The notes beneath the pieces are model-generated. The model did not search any database. It was not told the origin of the DNA and worked only from the letters and a program-made list of their open reading frames with translations. From NCBI RefSeq assembly GCF_035083965.1, contig NC_089729.1, positions 15,302,964 to 15,366,963 on the forward strand: a stretch of 64,000 nt of DNA, given 5' to 3'. The DNA comes from Branchiostoma lanceolatum. Taxonomy: Eukaryota > Chordata > Leptocardii > Amphioxiformes > Branchiostomatidae. Within the stretch, counting starts at the first letter, position 1. Each line of letters begins with the position of its first letter. The position numbers were made by a program, and so were the translations under genes. Below are positions 34,798 through 47,500 of the stretch, in pieces.

Positions 34798-35084
34798 AGG
34801 TAAAAGAGCCCCAGTCCCGTGTTATCTAATGTATTGACGATTTTCATTGTGTCAAGACAGTTTGGACTCAAGAAATCTGAATCGGTATCGTGCGACCAGA
34901 TCCAAGGAACCAAAATCAACATATCTTGTTCAAACAAAATTATCTCTACAAACAAACAAACAAACAAAAATTAACTCCAGAATTCATATTGTAGGGTACA
35001 GGGTTAACGTTGGTGCTGTTTTTCTCAGGTAATGAACTGCCTCACTCCCACGGGAAATTTTGTTTTACGAGCAGTACCGAAACA

Positions 35085-35812
35085 TGTTCCCGCCTGTGAG
35101 TTCAGGTGTGCGCCGGCATGACATCGGAGGCGTCAATAAGACCTCCCAGGAGTATCATTTGCTTTTTGTAAGGTCATTTGTTGTAAGGAGAGATCTTTAA
35201 TCTGGCAACACCACTTTCAATGCATTCCTTCCACTTAGGTGTATTTTTTTTATTTTTCGTTAATTTTGTACTTAGATGCATGAGCACGATGCGGACATAA
35301 CTGGGTATGTAGAGAATGGAATTGTCAAATAGCTTGTCCATCATGACTCGTCTGTATTCAAATGAGAGAAGTAAAGCCCGGAGCTAGCCTCTTGGTTGGA
35401 GCATCAAGTTTCAAAACGTGGAGCCAACATATTTCTGTATTCATTCAATTCCAACAAGTGTTTAATATCACTTTGTTATGTTTATGATACTGAATATGAA
35501 TAGCTGTTTAAAAGAGTAACATCATCTGTATTTCTCATAAATGAAGTAAAATACAATGCTTGACACCGAATGAACTTGACTCCTAGCCAAGTTCTTCAGT
35601 GCCCAAATCCATCTATACGCTCGTGCGTGACTTCACCTGTGCTAACAATAATTTAGTAAACCAACATACGTACAGGTGTGCTCACTGCCTGAACGGCCAC
35701 TGATCCCAGCCTGTATAAACAGCCGTGCAGCAAGTTGGCATTGGTTTATTATGTGACATTGAAAAAAAAATCATATTGTAATGTAAAACTGCACAAAGTA
35801 TATTTGTCCGTT
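35085..35812. repeat. Direct repeat copy 1 (about 0.7 kb)
   Basis: Starts near CCCGCCTGTGAGTTCAGG and runs through ATAGCTTGTCCATCATGACT, CAAGTTTCAAAACGTGGAGC and CCATCTATACGCTCGTGCGT to a TATA-like CTGTATAAACAGCC. The same blocks occur in the same order at 38058-38760. Together they look like long direct repeats about 3 kb apart, possibly LTRs or a local duplication. Confidence 0.7.
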
Positions 35813-35974
35813 TTCCATACAATTTGCACGGATTTCATAAATTTTCTGAAAATGCTTAGGCACTTTGGTCTAGTTCGTTGCTATACCTTGTGTGACAGTT
35901 ACTGATCTGTCCTCTGGAGGGGGAGGGGGGAGCAGACCTCTCAAGAACGTGTTGTTCAGCAGATTATCCAGTTT

Positions 35975-36240
35975 AACAGCCCTTCGGCGTAACACACGAG
36001 CTTATGTATCTCATCTGTACAACTAGTGCAGTATAACAACCACCCTTCTGCGTAACACACCAGCTTCTGTACCTGTATCTGATCTCTATAGCCAGTATAA
36101 ACGCCCTTCGGCGTAACACACCCGCTTCTGTATGTGTATCTGTATAGCCAGTATAACCGCTCTTTGGCGTAACACACCGGCTTCTGAAGCTGTATCTGTA
36201 TATCCAGTATGACCGCCCTTCTGCGTTACATAACAAATAT
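35975..36240 (+). repeat. Five-unit tandem repeat, 53-61 bp
   Basis: Units end in CCCTTCGGCGTAACACACC and contain CTGTATCTGTATAGCCAGTA. Copies are anchored at about 35991, 36044, 36105, 36161 and 36217. Reverse-frame proteins (VCYAEGR-type repeats) are artefacts. A solitary related unit lies at 4341-4375. Confidence 0.8.
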
Positions 36241-36659
36241 GTTTCAATTTTGGGCCCCAGAGTCGTGTCGTACCGGCATGGCCTTTCTTCATTCATACTC
36301 GCAGGATGTTTTATGGCGAAACTGTTATGTCATACCTGTATGGAGAGGTAACGCTTACAATTGCTTGGCACAGAAGATGGGTGTTGGTTGATTTGACGTC
36401 CATTATGTTAACCATAACACGAAGCAGGTGTAAGCATTCTATGGCTCTTTAACGGTCACAGTGAGCTCCCATAGAGCGCCAACGGCATCAACGTATGTAT
36501 CAGCAGTAAAGTTTAGCATTTTGTTATATCTTGTTTTACCTTCAAACAACTTCACTCTATAAGAACAAAATCACATTCATAGTTCATATTGACTCTATAG
36601 GGTATAGGGTCAACGTTGGTGCTTTTTTTGCAGGCGATGTACTGCCACACTCACACAGA

Positions 36660-37812
36660 GGTAACGGGGGGTGCCCTAACTTGTGACGCGCCCTAACATG
36701 TCACGGATTTTTTAGTGATCTTATTTTGCATAAGTACGCCGTGTTTGTGTCCACTGACTATGCTCATAAGGAATGCAAATAAACCAAGTTCATGCACATA
36801 ATTGTTATTTGCATTCAAAACATATGTGTACATATTCGAATTCATTTCTTATTTTGTCGAGAATAGTATTTTGACAATAATGATGGCAACGCTGAGTAGA
36901 GGGTCACTGCGTAGCTAGACGGCCCGGCACCTAGATATACGACCTGTGCCAAGCAGATACACAAGTAACACAACTATCATCCACATAAGAAATATAACTT
37001 CATAAAACACACAAAAAAATGAGTCTTGAGTGTTTGTTGAGAAGAAAACTGACCAAAGAAAACAACATAAACATCGCTGCCATCCGGCGACATTGTTTTC
37101 CCGCCATTTTTTTGGGCCGCGATGGTGGCGGACGGCGATTCAACGCACAGCTTTGTAACGCTCTAACACGTGCTTGGTACCGTCTATGAAAAGGAATCTT
37201 TATACAGAGATGGCGAAGATATTTTCCAATAAGTAGACGGAGTATTGTGATGTAAGCGGTGTCGTTTTTTCGTAATAATTTTGCAAGTCGGGTCGCATGC
37301 AAGACGTACGTCGGGCAGCGCGCACAGTGCGTAGTAGCCTATTTCCCGTGAAAACATGAGCTGGGATGCGCTGGATATAGCCCTTCTCACATGACGTGAG
37401 AAGTGCACACAGTCAAAATTTTCCGGTCAAAAGAAGGCTAGAATATAGCAGACTTACATTTCCCTAACTTCATCACCAATTTCCGAAGAGAGCAAAATTA
37501 CCAAAGCGTGATAAGTTAGGCCAAGGAGGTTATATAGACGTCTATAACCTCCTTGGTTAGGCACACTATCTGGCGTAGCACTAAATCAGAACGTACATTC
37601 GTGAAAACGTCTCACAGCGTTTGCCGCTTGTAACGCGGAGCGTGAAGGGCCCATGAACTTTCACATGAATACATTTCTTGTCCATGTATGTTCTTTACAT
37701 GAATGTGTTCAAAATTCATTCATTAATACATGACCATTCTTTGGCAACCAGCAATGGAGCGCCGTGAGATCGAGAGCGTAAAAAAACGTCACATGTTTGG
37801 GCACCCCCGTTA
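36660..37812. mobile_element. DNA element with GTAACGGGGGTGCCC inverted ends
   Basis: The left end GTAACGGGGGGTGCCCTAAC then TTGTGACG is mirrored at 37784-37812 by CGTCACATGTTTGGGCACCC then CCGTTAT. Length about 1.15 kb, between the two 0.7-kb direct repeats. It contains a 36-bp near-palindrome (37521-37556). No transposase recognised. Confidence 0.55.
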
Positions 37813-38057
37813 TGTTCTGTAACATTTTACATAAGGATGACTTTTTCGGCAAGTTTGTCACAGTTTTCATGGGGCGAAAGCCATAGTGAACCGTAAAACG
37901 GCAAAAGCTTGAGGGAGTGGACTAGACCAAGCTGATAAAGCCTCGCGTATTGCGTAAGCAAAGGAAGAAGAACAGAGAAGTACCTACTTCATAGTGAGGT
38001 TGCTCTCCTGGGTGTACTGCACACGTGTGATAAGATTGTGTGGTCCGGGTGGTGTCG

Positions 38058-38760
38058 AAACTTTCTCCCGCCTATGAGTTCAGGCGCGCGCCGGTATCAG
38101 AGCTGAAGACGGCGATGATACTAGCGCCTACGAAGCTGATCCTTGAGTGCGTTTTGTAAAGTTTTTTTTGTTGTAATAGGAGATTTTTAATCTCACAACG
38201 CGACTTTCAAAGCATTCCTTACTCTTAGCTATAGGTGTACTTGTCTCGTTGATTTTTGACTTACATTCATGAGCACGATGCGAACATTAGTGGGGATGTA
38301 GAGAGTGGAATTGTCAAATAGCTTGTCCATCATGACTCGTCTGTATTCAAATGAGAGAAGTAAAGCCCGGCGCCTCTTGGCCGGGCATCAAGTTTCAAAA
38401 CGTGGAGCCAACATATCTCTGTATTCATTCAATTCCAACAAGTGTTTAATTTTCATTTTTCACGTTTATGATATTGAATATGAATAGCAGATGTTACCCA
38501 TCATCTGTTCTTCTCATAAATGAAGTAAAATACATGCTTGACACCATATGAACTTGACTCCTCGCCAACATCTTTAGTGCCCAAATCCATCTATACGCTC
38601 GTGCGTGACTTCACCTGTGCTAACAATCATTTAGTAAGCCAACATACGTACAGTTGTGCACGGCCAGAGCTGCTATATAAACAGCCGCGTAGCGCACTGT
38701 CAAGGGGTTATCATGTGACGTTACAAAATGCCGTATACTGTAATACTGTACAAAGGATAT
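38058..38760. repeat. Direct repeat copy 2 (about 0.7 kb)
   Basis: Same order of blocks as 35085-35812, ending with GCTATATAAACAGCCGCGTA. Divergence between copies is moderate with several indels, so the pair is not recent. Confidence 0.7.
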
Positions 38761-38772
38761 CTTATGTCGCAT

Positions 38773-38912
38773 ACTGTTATTACCGTTTTAGTATTTGGTG
38801 CCTAGAGAAGGGCGACAACAAAACACATATTCGCCGTGTCTTGATATCGAGGAGTCGTCAACGCGAAAACCGCGACAATAAAATCATCGCGCAAATTTCA
38901 AGATTTACAGTA
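38773..38912. mobile_element. Partial TACTGTAAAT-family MITE
   Basis: The right end CAAGATTTACAGTA with an inner CGCGAAAACCGCGACAATAA resembles the elements at 9514 and 14640. The left boundary is unclear. Confidence 0.5.
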
Positions 38913-39539
38913 TTTTACCACCAGCACTCAAAAATCAAACCCACGGCATGTACATGTCCAGAACACGAGATATCAAAACCGAACGTTCCGTTGCAGTACC
39001 GGTACCTTGACAAACAGATAGACTAAAGGTTGTCTTTGATGGGCGAGGCCGTGTCATGGTTGATGTTTGGAACAAATAGCAGGGCGCCGCATGCGGAATT
39101 TTCGGCAATTACAACGAGAACCTCCTTGCTGACACCCCCCATTGATTATTTTACTCCAGACCACAGGTATGGGTGAGAAATATATCATTCAGTCATGTCT
39201 TTTTTCTTCTCGTTCTTATTGTCTTGCCTGCAGTAAGGAAAGCACGCTTTAACTGTTACTGATTTATCATTTTAGTCACTCATACATGTAACAACGGGTG
39301 ATGAAGGAGGGGGGGCAAGATGTAGGTTATGGCGTGAGAGAGATAAAGAATTCATTGTTTCCCTAGATCAGTTAAATGCCTTTTTCTTAAAGCTCTTGGA
39401 CTAAGATAGCTTTAGAACGTTTCAATATCACAAACACATTGACAGTACGCAGCAGTAACACCCGATCTCTTGTGGTTCAGGTAATAGCCTTTGGAAAACC
39501 GCCGGCTTCCGGATTTCATAGGAAGTACACCTGTATGGG

Positions 39540-40162
39540 GGGTATGCCTAAACACCTCACCCGACCTCATCCGACCTCATCCGAGTCTAAAATGCAGTGT
39601 ATACGGGGCAGGGACATTATTTGACGTTCCGGATACGTTAAATATGCAATTATGAATGCAAAACAAGCAGCAAACTCTAAGTATTTATCAGTTTTTATAA
39701 GTAAAGGGAGGTCAAGACGGCCGGTGCAATTGACTACACACTACGTGCGTGTATTCGAGGCTGAAAAACACTTTGTGTACAGTTACTGTGTGCAGTTACT
39801 GTGTACAGTTATTGTGTGCAGTCATTGCGAGTGGATTGTGATGAAAAGGTAATAAGTACCCACCGTCTTATCGTCCTGTCGGACAAAAATAGATAAAAAA
39901 GGTATGAAGAACTTCCCCATGTAGACCCCAACAGTGGCATGATTCAATATGGCGGCCAGAAATCTTCTATCTTGAAAACGAGCGTAGAAACTTATAAAAA
40001 CTGGTAAATACTTAGAGTTTGCTGCTTGTATTGCATTCATAACTGCATATTCAACGTATTCAGAACGTCAAATAATGTCCCTACCCCGTATACACTGCAT
40101 CTTAGACTCGGATGAGGTCGGGTGAGGTCGGATGAGGTCGGGTGAGGTGTTTAGGCATACCG
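39540..40162. mobile_element. 623-bp foldback MITE with 9-bp target duplication
   Basis: Arms of about 170 bp are near-perfect inverses: GGGTATGCCTAAACACCTCA at the left, GGTGTTTAGGCATACCG at the right. The flanks repeat CTGTATGGG (39531-39539 and 40163-40171). Each arm holds short tandem CCGACCTCAT units near its end. The 9-bp duplication suggests a Mutator-like superfamily. Non-coding. Confidence 0.8.
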
Positions 40163-40171
40163 CTGTATGGG

Positions 40172-42100
40172 TTGACCATGGTACCTAACAGGCTTGGGAA
40201 GAAACGTCACGTAACATTACTATAGCTACCCGAAAGTGGACGATGGATGCAAAAATGTACCTCAATACAGGAAGTGGCGTATGCACTACTCGAAATATTT
40301 GTTACAATGAATTCGTTGCTGTTTACCGCACTCGATTTACCAAACAAACATAGATACAGCTTTTAATTGTGTTGGTCAACGTCTCAACGATTATTGGGCA
40401 GTCTGAACTGTTAACCACGCTACTTGTACATAGAGATATTATCGTGTCGACTTAATTGCATACGTGATATTGTACGGTACGGCACAATTCAGTCTCAATA
40501 CTGCAATACCGTTTTGTTCCATGTTTTTATCAATAAAACAATTACCAAAATTTATGTGTAAGCTTTTAATTAGTTCTACTGAGAATCATTGTCAGCTTTC
40601 ACAACATCGGTGGTATGTACTGTCTCTGTTGGGTCTGTTCCATGATTGATTGTCCACGGTCTTCTTTCCCTCCCCCTTATTCAATCATCAACACGATGGG
40701 CCTCAGGCTAGCGCGACGCGAACACCGCTGCCAACCCAGGGTCTTTATCTAGTGAGCGTATTTTGTTTCCCTTGGCAATTCCTCGGGCTAAAGACGACAA
40801 CAATTCGTCAGTACATTTATATGGTATCATTGAATCGGTCTTTGAAGAATCGGGTACACTGGTTTGTTTCTGTTTTATTTAGCCAGGGTGGCCCAACTCA
40901 GTGCACTACACAGCTTTGCAGTGGGGCCCTGGCACTGGCACTGGTGCCATCATCTTCAAAACTTTTGTCTTGTTACTCGGAGCACAAGTTGTCAGACACC
41001 TTGCCAACCGATCCAATCTTATGATCTCAACCACTATTCGAAGCCTTACATGACTACAACTGAAGAGCCTCTTGGCACGTTTCCAGGTTTGTTCAACCTG
41101 TCAATTACGTATAGGATCTCATTATCCATTAAGGGATGGGCCGACGGCTGTAGCTGCGTGTACCGGGCACCAAACTTTCAAGTAATGCTAATGGTGTACG
41201 CGAGACAAGGAGATTGATTTACTATTCCTTTGGGCAGCACTATTTCACAGTTTTCAACATGGGCACGCGGACTGGTCTGATCACAGCACAACTAATCACA
41301 GAGGCCGAGGACAGAACAGGATGGGCACGGATTACTGCTGCTGGCTGTCATGACGCCCCTACGACCACTGAGGTCATGGGTCATGGGTGCTAGGGTTCTC
41401 TAATGCCGGCAATGGGACTTTCGGCATGGCTTCTCCCCAAAGATAAACGCCAGCGCTCCAAGGCTAAAAGTGTATGAAGTAGGCTAGGACTAAATAGTTG
41501 CCATTTCAGTATTACGCTGGTTGCAATTGCATTATGCTGACTAAAAGCACACACGTCGTACTTGGCCTTTTCACAACTAGTAATTGGACATTTATAGCGT
41601 TTACACATAGGATTTTCGAACTCAATTTACCAGCCTTTCTGTGTTAATCTTAGTTCCACTCAGAAGCAACACTTGTCGTTGCTGTAAGGCCTCCATCATA
41701 ATTCATAATTAACGATCATTTGAGGAAAGGCGATCTCTGCTGGTAAAACGGCAGCGCTTCCAGCCATTGTGGAATCACTCTCTTGACATTTAACCTTCTC
41801 CTTTAACATTGAATAAAATCCATAGAATTGATCTGGTATGACCTCGTGTTGTCTTAAATCCTTAGATACAAGAAAGACTGATGTTGTCAATTTACCCCCA
41901 CCCCTCTATAATGTCCTTTTCCGAAATATTCCGCACTGTTATAGGCACAATACTCCAAATGGAACTTAGCATGACAATTAGAAAATGACTTATTAACCGA
42001 CTCTTGGCCGTTGGGATGGGGCATAATTTAATCGCTTGTTTCTTCTTCCAACCCCTAACAAATATCATAAAGATCCGATCATATATAATCGAGTTATATT
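40172..42100. other. Intergenic, no gene seen
   Basis: Short ORFs on both strands show no domain and no matching splice sites. No repeats recognised by eye. It separates the repeat-rich block from the second Vps62 locus. Confidence 0.35.
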
Positions 42101-42101
42101 G

Positions 42102-42176
42102 TCCACACACACACATACACGCACGCACGCACGAACACACACACACACACATACACACACACACACACGCACACGC

Positions 42177-42246
<70 letters not shown>
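42102..42246 (+). repeat. (CA)n microsatellite
   Basis: Nearly pure CA dinucleotides, with a few CG and TA interruptions at the 5' side. It sits just before the left edge (about 42255) of the segment duplicated from 28350 onward. Confidence 0.95.
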
Positions 42247-42248
<2 letters not shown>

Positions 42249-42254
42249 TTTCAA

Positions 42255-44510
42255 GAATAAAACACCAGAACAACAAGTATTTAGTCCTCAAACTGCAGTT
42301 TTATTGCCACCATTATACTAAGTGTGAATACATATAATAAGTTTGTTAAAAATGTTAGTAAATACTTCAGCCCAGATAGTGTCATTTTGTCATGTTTCTC
42401 ACCATATATATCCTTTCTACATGTCACTTTTTTCGCTTGTTCTTTTGCTGGTTTTATACACCGCATCGAAATGTATTGAGCATACACATTGGTGACAACA
42501 ATTCGCGTTCAAATGAATCCATTCATATTCTGTTAGTCGTTTACAGTATACTGTTAGCTGTACTACCTATACTAATCAAATTTTGATAGTAAAAATATAG
42601 ATCTAATGCATGAATAGCAGAACTTTTGAACAATGAGATATAGTCCGAATCTAGTGAAAGCAAGTCAAAGCAAGTGAAATTCTGTTCCAAGGAGGTTTCC
42701 GTTAGTAACATGTTATAAGCTAGTATAAACTGCTCTTGATTCATTAATATTGTACAATATAGGCTGAGCGTTCTGAATCACCAAGTAGATATAATAATAA
42801 TCTTATCTTTTCTGATTTTGGACTACTTAAGAAGAAAACTAATCTAACTTTTGCTACCTCAAAGCATGTCGCCCTTATTAGAAAATTGTGCCAATTTTGT
42901 ATACATTTTCCCATCTCCTAGCAGTATAGCTATTTGCCATATGATCATTTAAAGGAATCTTGACTTTTCAGAATAAGCAAAAAAATTATTAATATAACCT
43001 TGTCAAGGCAAGTATTATGTAGGAAGTGAAGAATGTGTCAATCTACATTTTAAAAGTATACAAGTATAAAATGATATCGACGTAAAATCCAATGATCGTC
43101 TCTTCTGACAATGTCTTACCATGAGTTTTTTATTAGCTGTAAAGTCTTGGTGAAGTACTGTAGATTTCTATGATAAACGTTTTGTTTGCAACCTTTCTAT
43201 CACACATTTCAAAAATAGCCCTTTCCTCTGGCCAAATATCACAGTTTCACTTCCTACAATGTACTACTACTCTGCAGTTTTTAGTATATAGGACCATTTT
43301 CTCCCTCAACCCACCATAAGTTTTTTTTTTGGTACCAACAACAGGTCATGACCTCTCCCTATCCTTTTTTCAGCCCTTGATCTCATCCTGTCTTATGGGA
43401 GTGCTGTGTGTAATGTTAAACACCTTAGAATGCGCTTACCAAAGTTTGTGTCACTCTGACCATTAAGTATAGAAGGGAAACGGTCACATCAATGTTGTTA
43501 TTTGAGACTGTTGTAATGTTGACCAAGACTTTAACTACCCTTCTGTACCTGTACATGTTCATTTTTATATATGCATTTTATGGTCTAGATACCAGTACTG
43601 TAGTATCTTAATATTATACTACAGTACTGGTATCCTTGAAGGGATTTGTGTTTTCTTTAACATTGCATCAAAGGACTCACACGATAAGACTCGTAACTTC
43701 CCTAGATGACATCTCTAGTCCAAGACCTCAAACACACGAATCTAAACAAACGTTTCCTTTAGTTTTAAAAAAAAGAACGTCCCTTTCATCCTCACTGCTG
43801 TCAACACCGCTAACTAATTTATATGATATGCTTGAAAACATACACTGTATGTATTGTATCATCGTACCCCTGCAGTAGAGATACCAAAGAAAATAGAAAA
43901 TAGATTGTCATACAGCTGTCACCAAGTGAACAGACCCTCGTTTAGAAAAGCAGAAAAATATTTTGCAAGAGGAGGGAAAAATAAGTCAAATATCTGCTGA
44001 TATGATATAGATTTGTCTTTTGTTGTTGTTGTTGATTGAATCTTGAAATAAACCTTTGAAGAGATATTTCTAATTATAGTATTCTGAAAGTGATGCACGA
44101 TTCTTCACGTTCAATGTCTTGTAATGTTTTAGTAGTTTGCACTAAATTCACGTCGCCTGTTATATGTATTGCTGTAGTAAATCCATTAAGTCATGGCCAT
44201 TTGTTGAGATAGTTAGTCCTTGAAACCTGTTAGAAGTTAATGGTAACGCCTTTGAAAGTGTAAAGGATTCTTTGATCTTCGCTGTAGTCATCAGTGGAGA
44301 GAAGGTATGAAGACCACACTCTCCACTGCCAGTAGTGAATTCAGGTCCTGTAACTAAAGAGAAAGTCGTTTTAGGAATAAAAAGTGTTGAGGTTTTTCCA
44401 ACCATCATTTTTCAGAATTCGAAGAACGAAAGAAATGAGAACAATCCAATCCTGAAAACAGCATTGTAATCCTAATGAATAAGCAAGTATTCAACAATAT
44501 TTCTAACCTT
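42255..44510. repeat. 3' flank of the second Vps62 gene, duplicate of 28350-30060
   Basis: Shares ordered blocks with the first copy (TCCTCAAACTGCAGTTTTAT, GGTGACAACAATTCGCGTTC, TTAGAAAATTGTGCCAATTT, CACAGTTTCACTTCCTACAA). It contains extra sequence at about 43340-44030 not obvious in the first copy, including the palindromic TACCAGTACTGTAGTA region (43590-43633). Confidence 0.75.
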
Positions 44511-44511
44511 C

Positions 44512-47500
44512 TTAATTCAGATCGTCATCTTTCATGTCGTTCCTGTAGTTGATAGACGTTGGCCCGTCGTTCAGTATGCATTCACCACTGAGCTTTTCAA
44601 CAGTGCAGCCATCCTACAGAAATGTATATAATTGTCTTCAAATGTGTGTGTCATTTTTCGTTTGACCCCTGTAGTCAATAACATATATAGTGATGGCTCG
44701 TTGCTTAGTATGCATCCGGCCCCAGGGCCACTCAACAGTACAGCCATCCTACAGAAATGCACATAATTATTGTAAAAGATGTGTGCCATCTTTCATCTGG
44801 CCCCTGTAGTTAATAGATGATGGTCCGTTGTTCAATATGCATTCAACAAAAGCCCATTCAGCAGTACAGCAATTCTACAATAGTTGCACAGGTATGTTAC
44901 ACAAAAACAAAACAAAAAACGGTGAGATGCACAAGTAACGTTACATGTGATATTGTCTATTTGAGAAATGTGGTCTAGGATGTGCCACTTAACGATATTA
45001 ATATTCAACTATATGCACTTACACATGATGTAATATTTTTAAAAACACGGAGCACAAAGAATCCTTTAGCCTCTGCTACCTGGGTATATTACATTAAACA
45101 TGTATACATGAGGGATATTCTAGACAGGTGTATACATTTACACTGGTCTGTTACTCTGGAGGTTCAACAGTAGCATAAACCCTCAGCTGCTTTACCTTCT
45201 TGTTGCCCCAGCGTCCCTTGAAGTTCAGCCATGACGATGGCCCGGTGTAGCCTCCATCTGGCCGGTACTTAATGCTGGGCACGTTCTTCCAAGTGTCCCA
45301 TGCCGTCCCCGCACTGGTCTCGTCCTGAAGTTTCCCGTTGATGAGGATTTTCTTGTATGTGTGGGTGCCAGGGGTGGACCACAGGCCGTGGCTTCCTGTA
45401 ATTGATAAAACGCATGGAACATAGGTCGATGTAAAGAAGGAGGTTAACGATTCTAAATGCAGCAAAATGTATCGTATGTAGTATGTCAAGGTTAAGGCCC
45501 CTGAGACATAAACAAAACACGTCTGGACATTGCTATGCAAATCCAGACAATGGTCGCGAACAAGGTATCAAACGGCCTGTCGAGACAATAACCGTTAACC
45601 GTTTATAAAGTTAGGGGCCTTTACCTTTGACATATTACCCATAATGCATTTCGCGGTTCCAATAATTGTTCCAATAATTCGGTCAGAATTCCAGTTAGTC
45701 GATCGGTCTGTTGTTTGTTCGATGGGTCAGTTGATCAGGAGAGAGAACAGCAGTGTGGTTAAACATTGCAGTGCGAAATTTCTGATGAATGAGGTAATTG
45801 TTTTTTAATTTGTTTTTCCATTGTCATATACTCGCAACAATAGTTGTTAACGTTATATGGGAATAACAAGGCTAGAAGAGGGACACAGCCGCACACACGC
45901 AGATGAACTTTAGACTTACTCCGGACCGCATGGCCGGAGGTTTATTAACCAGGGACAGTGCCCTAACTCATCCCACGTGTGCCATCCCCCCATATTTGGT
46001 GGGGCCTGGATACTATATAGTGTCTGTGTTAGAATTGACGGTTCTTATAAAGACAATAAAAAGGATACCAGCAGCTGAATATAAGATGGGATGAGTCCCC
46101 TCAGTCCGGACAACATCGAAACAGCTCTTGTAAGTCCGTGATGCAGCATCCCAGTCGTATTTACCTAACCAATTAACAAACGTACATTTAGTTAACTATG
46201 AAAAGTGTAGTAGTATATCTTAATGATATGTATATGTCTACTGTTGTACAGCCTGAAATAAAATTGAAAGAAAACTGATTGAGACTCAAAACACACTTAA
46301 AGTAAATGCTGCTAACTGCATGCCACTCGACATTCTTCCATGATCGTGCCAATCATTTTGTTATTTTCAGCAGTTGTGAGTGTTCAGTCAAGACTGTCCT
46401 AGTATGTTTTGGTACAAACAAAGTAAACACTTGAACTGTCTATTTACAAAGGCTTGAGGCAATATTGGCTGATCAGTAAAAAGACGGTACCTCCAAAGCT
46501 GTGAGCGGAGACATAAATGCTGCTTGGTTGGTCGCCCACCAGACGAACGGTCACGTGTTCCCAGTCACCCACGTGATGTCCAAAAGTAGAGTAGCCACCG
46601 ATGCATTTGCCAAAAACCCTTAATCCTGTTAAATGGTCAAAAGATATAACAGCTAGCAAAACGTATCATAAGAATCGTTGTGCGTTTCTTGATCCATCAA
46701 TTATTGGTCATAACCTACAAAAAACGTTCCCATCATTCTTTGATCGATGCTTTAATACGAACACGAAGAAGTTTTCAAGTATACACACTCGCACCAGGAA
46801 TTTATCAGTTGGATATGTCTTTTAGTCAAGCGACATGGAAGTAATCTGACTAGTATGAAACAATCTGACTAGTATGAACCTATCTAGACCAGGCAATGTA
46901 CTTTAGATAGATAAGATAGATAGCAATGTAAGAAGATATTGATAGTTTCAGTGCATGTAAATTTTAGTTGATTAACAATCTGACTAGTATGAACCTATCT
47001 AGACCAGGCAATGTACTTTAAATAGATAAGATAGATAGCAATGTACGAAGATATTGATAGTTTCAGTGCATGTAAATTCTAGTTGATTAACCTACCGATA
47101 CAAACTCTCTTCCCCCTGTTGTATGGGTAGAACATCCAGTAGAAGATGTCTGTAGTCACACCATTGATCCGCTTCCAAACAGCATACACAGGAGGTTGCT
47201 TTGTAGGACCGACTGGCTCTCCACCGAAGAAAGGCAATGTACCTGAGGCTTTTGACAGGCCTTGATTGGAACTCAGGTAACAGCTCCCGGAACAAGTGGG
47301 AAGAGTCGATTGTGTGCTGGAATAAACTTTACCGCCATCGTGCACCTTGACGTTCTGAAGGTGAAACGCAACGCTGGAAGGTTTGTACTCCTCACCTCTC
47401 GCCAGCCAAACTTTTGGTGCGTACTTGATTACGAGCTCATCTGGGCATCCCGGACTTTAATCACTGTATGAACACAAATTATTTCCTTCATAAGGATAGT

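Noticed and set aside
35956-36296. Three overlapping minus-strand Cys/Tyr-rich ORFs
   Set aside because: Translations of the 53-61 bp tandem repeat.
42004-42321. ORFs rich in His-Thr or Cys-Val
   Set aside because: Artefacts of the (CA)n microsatellite.
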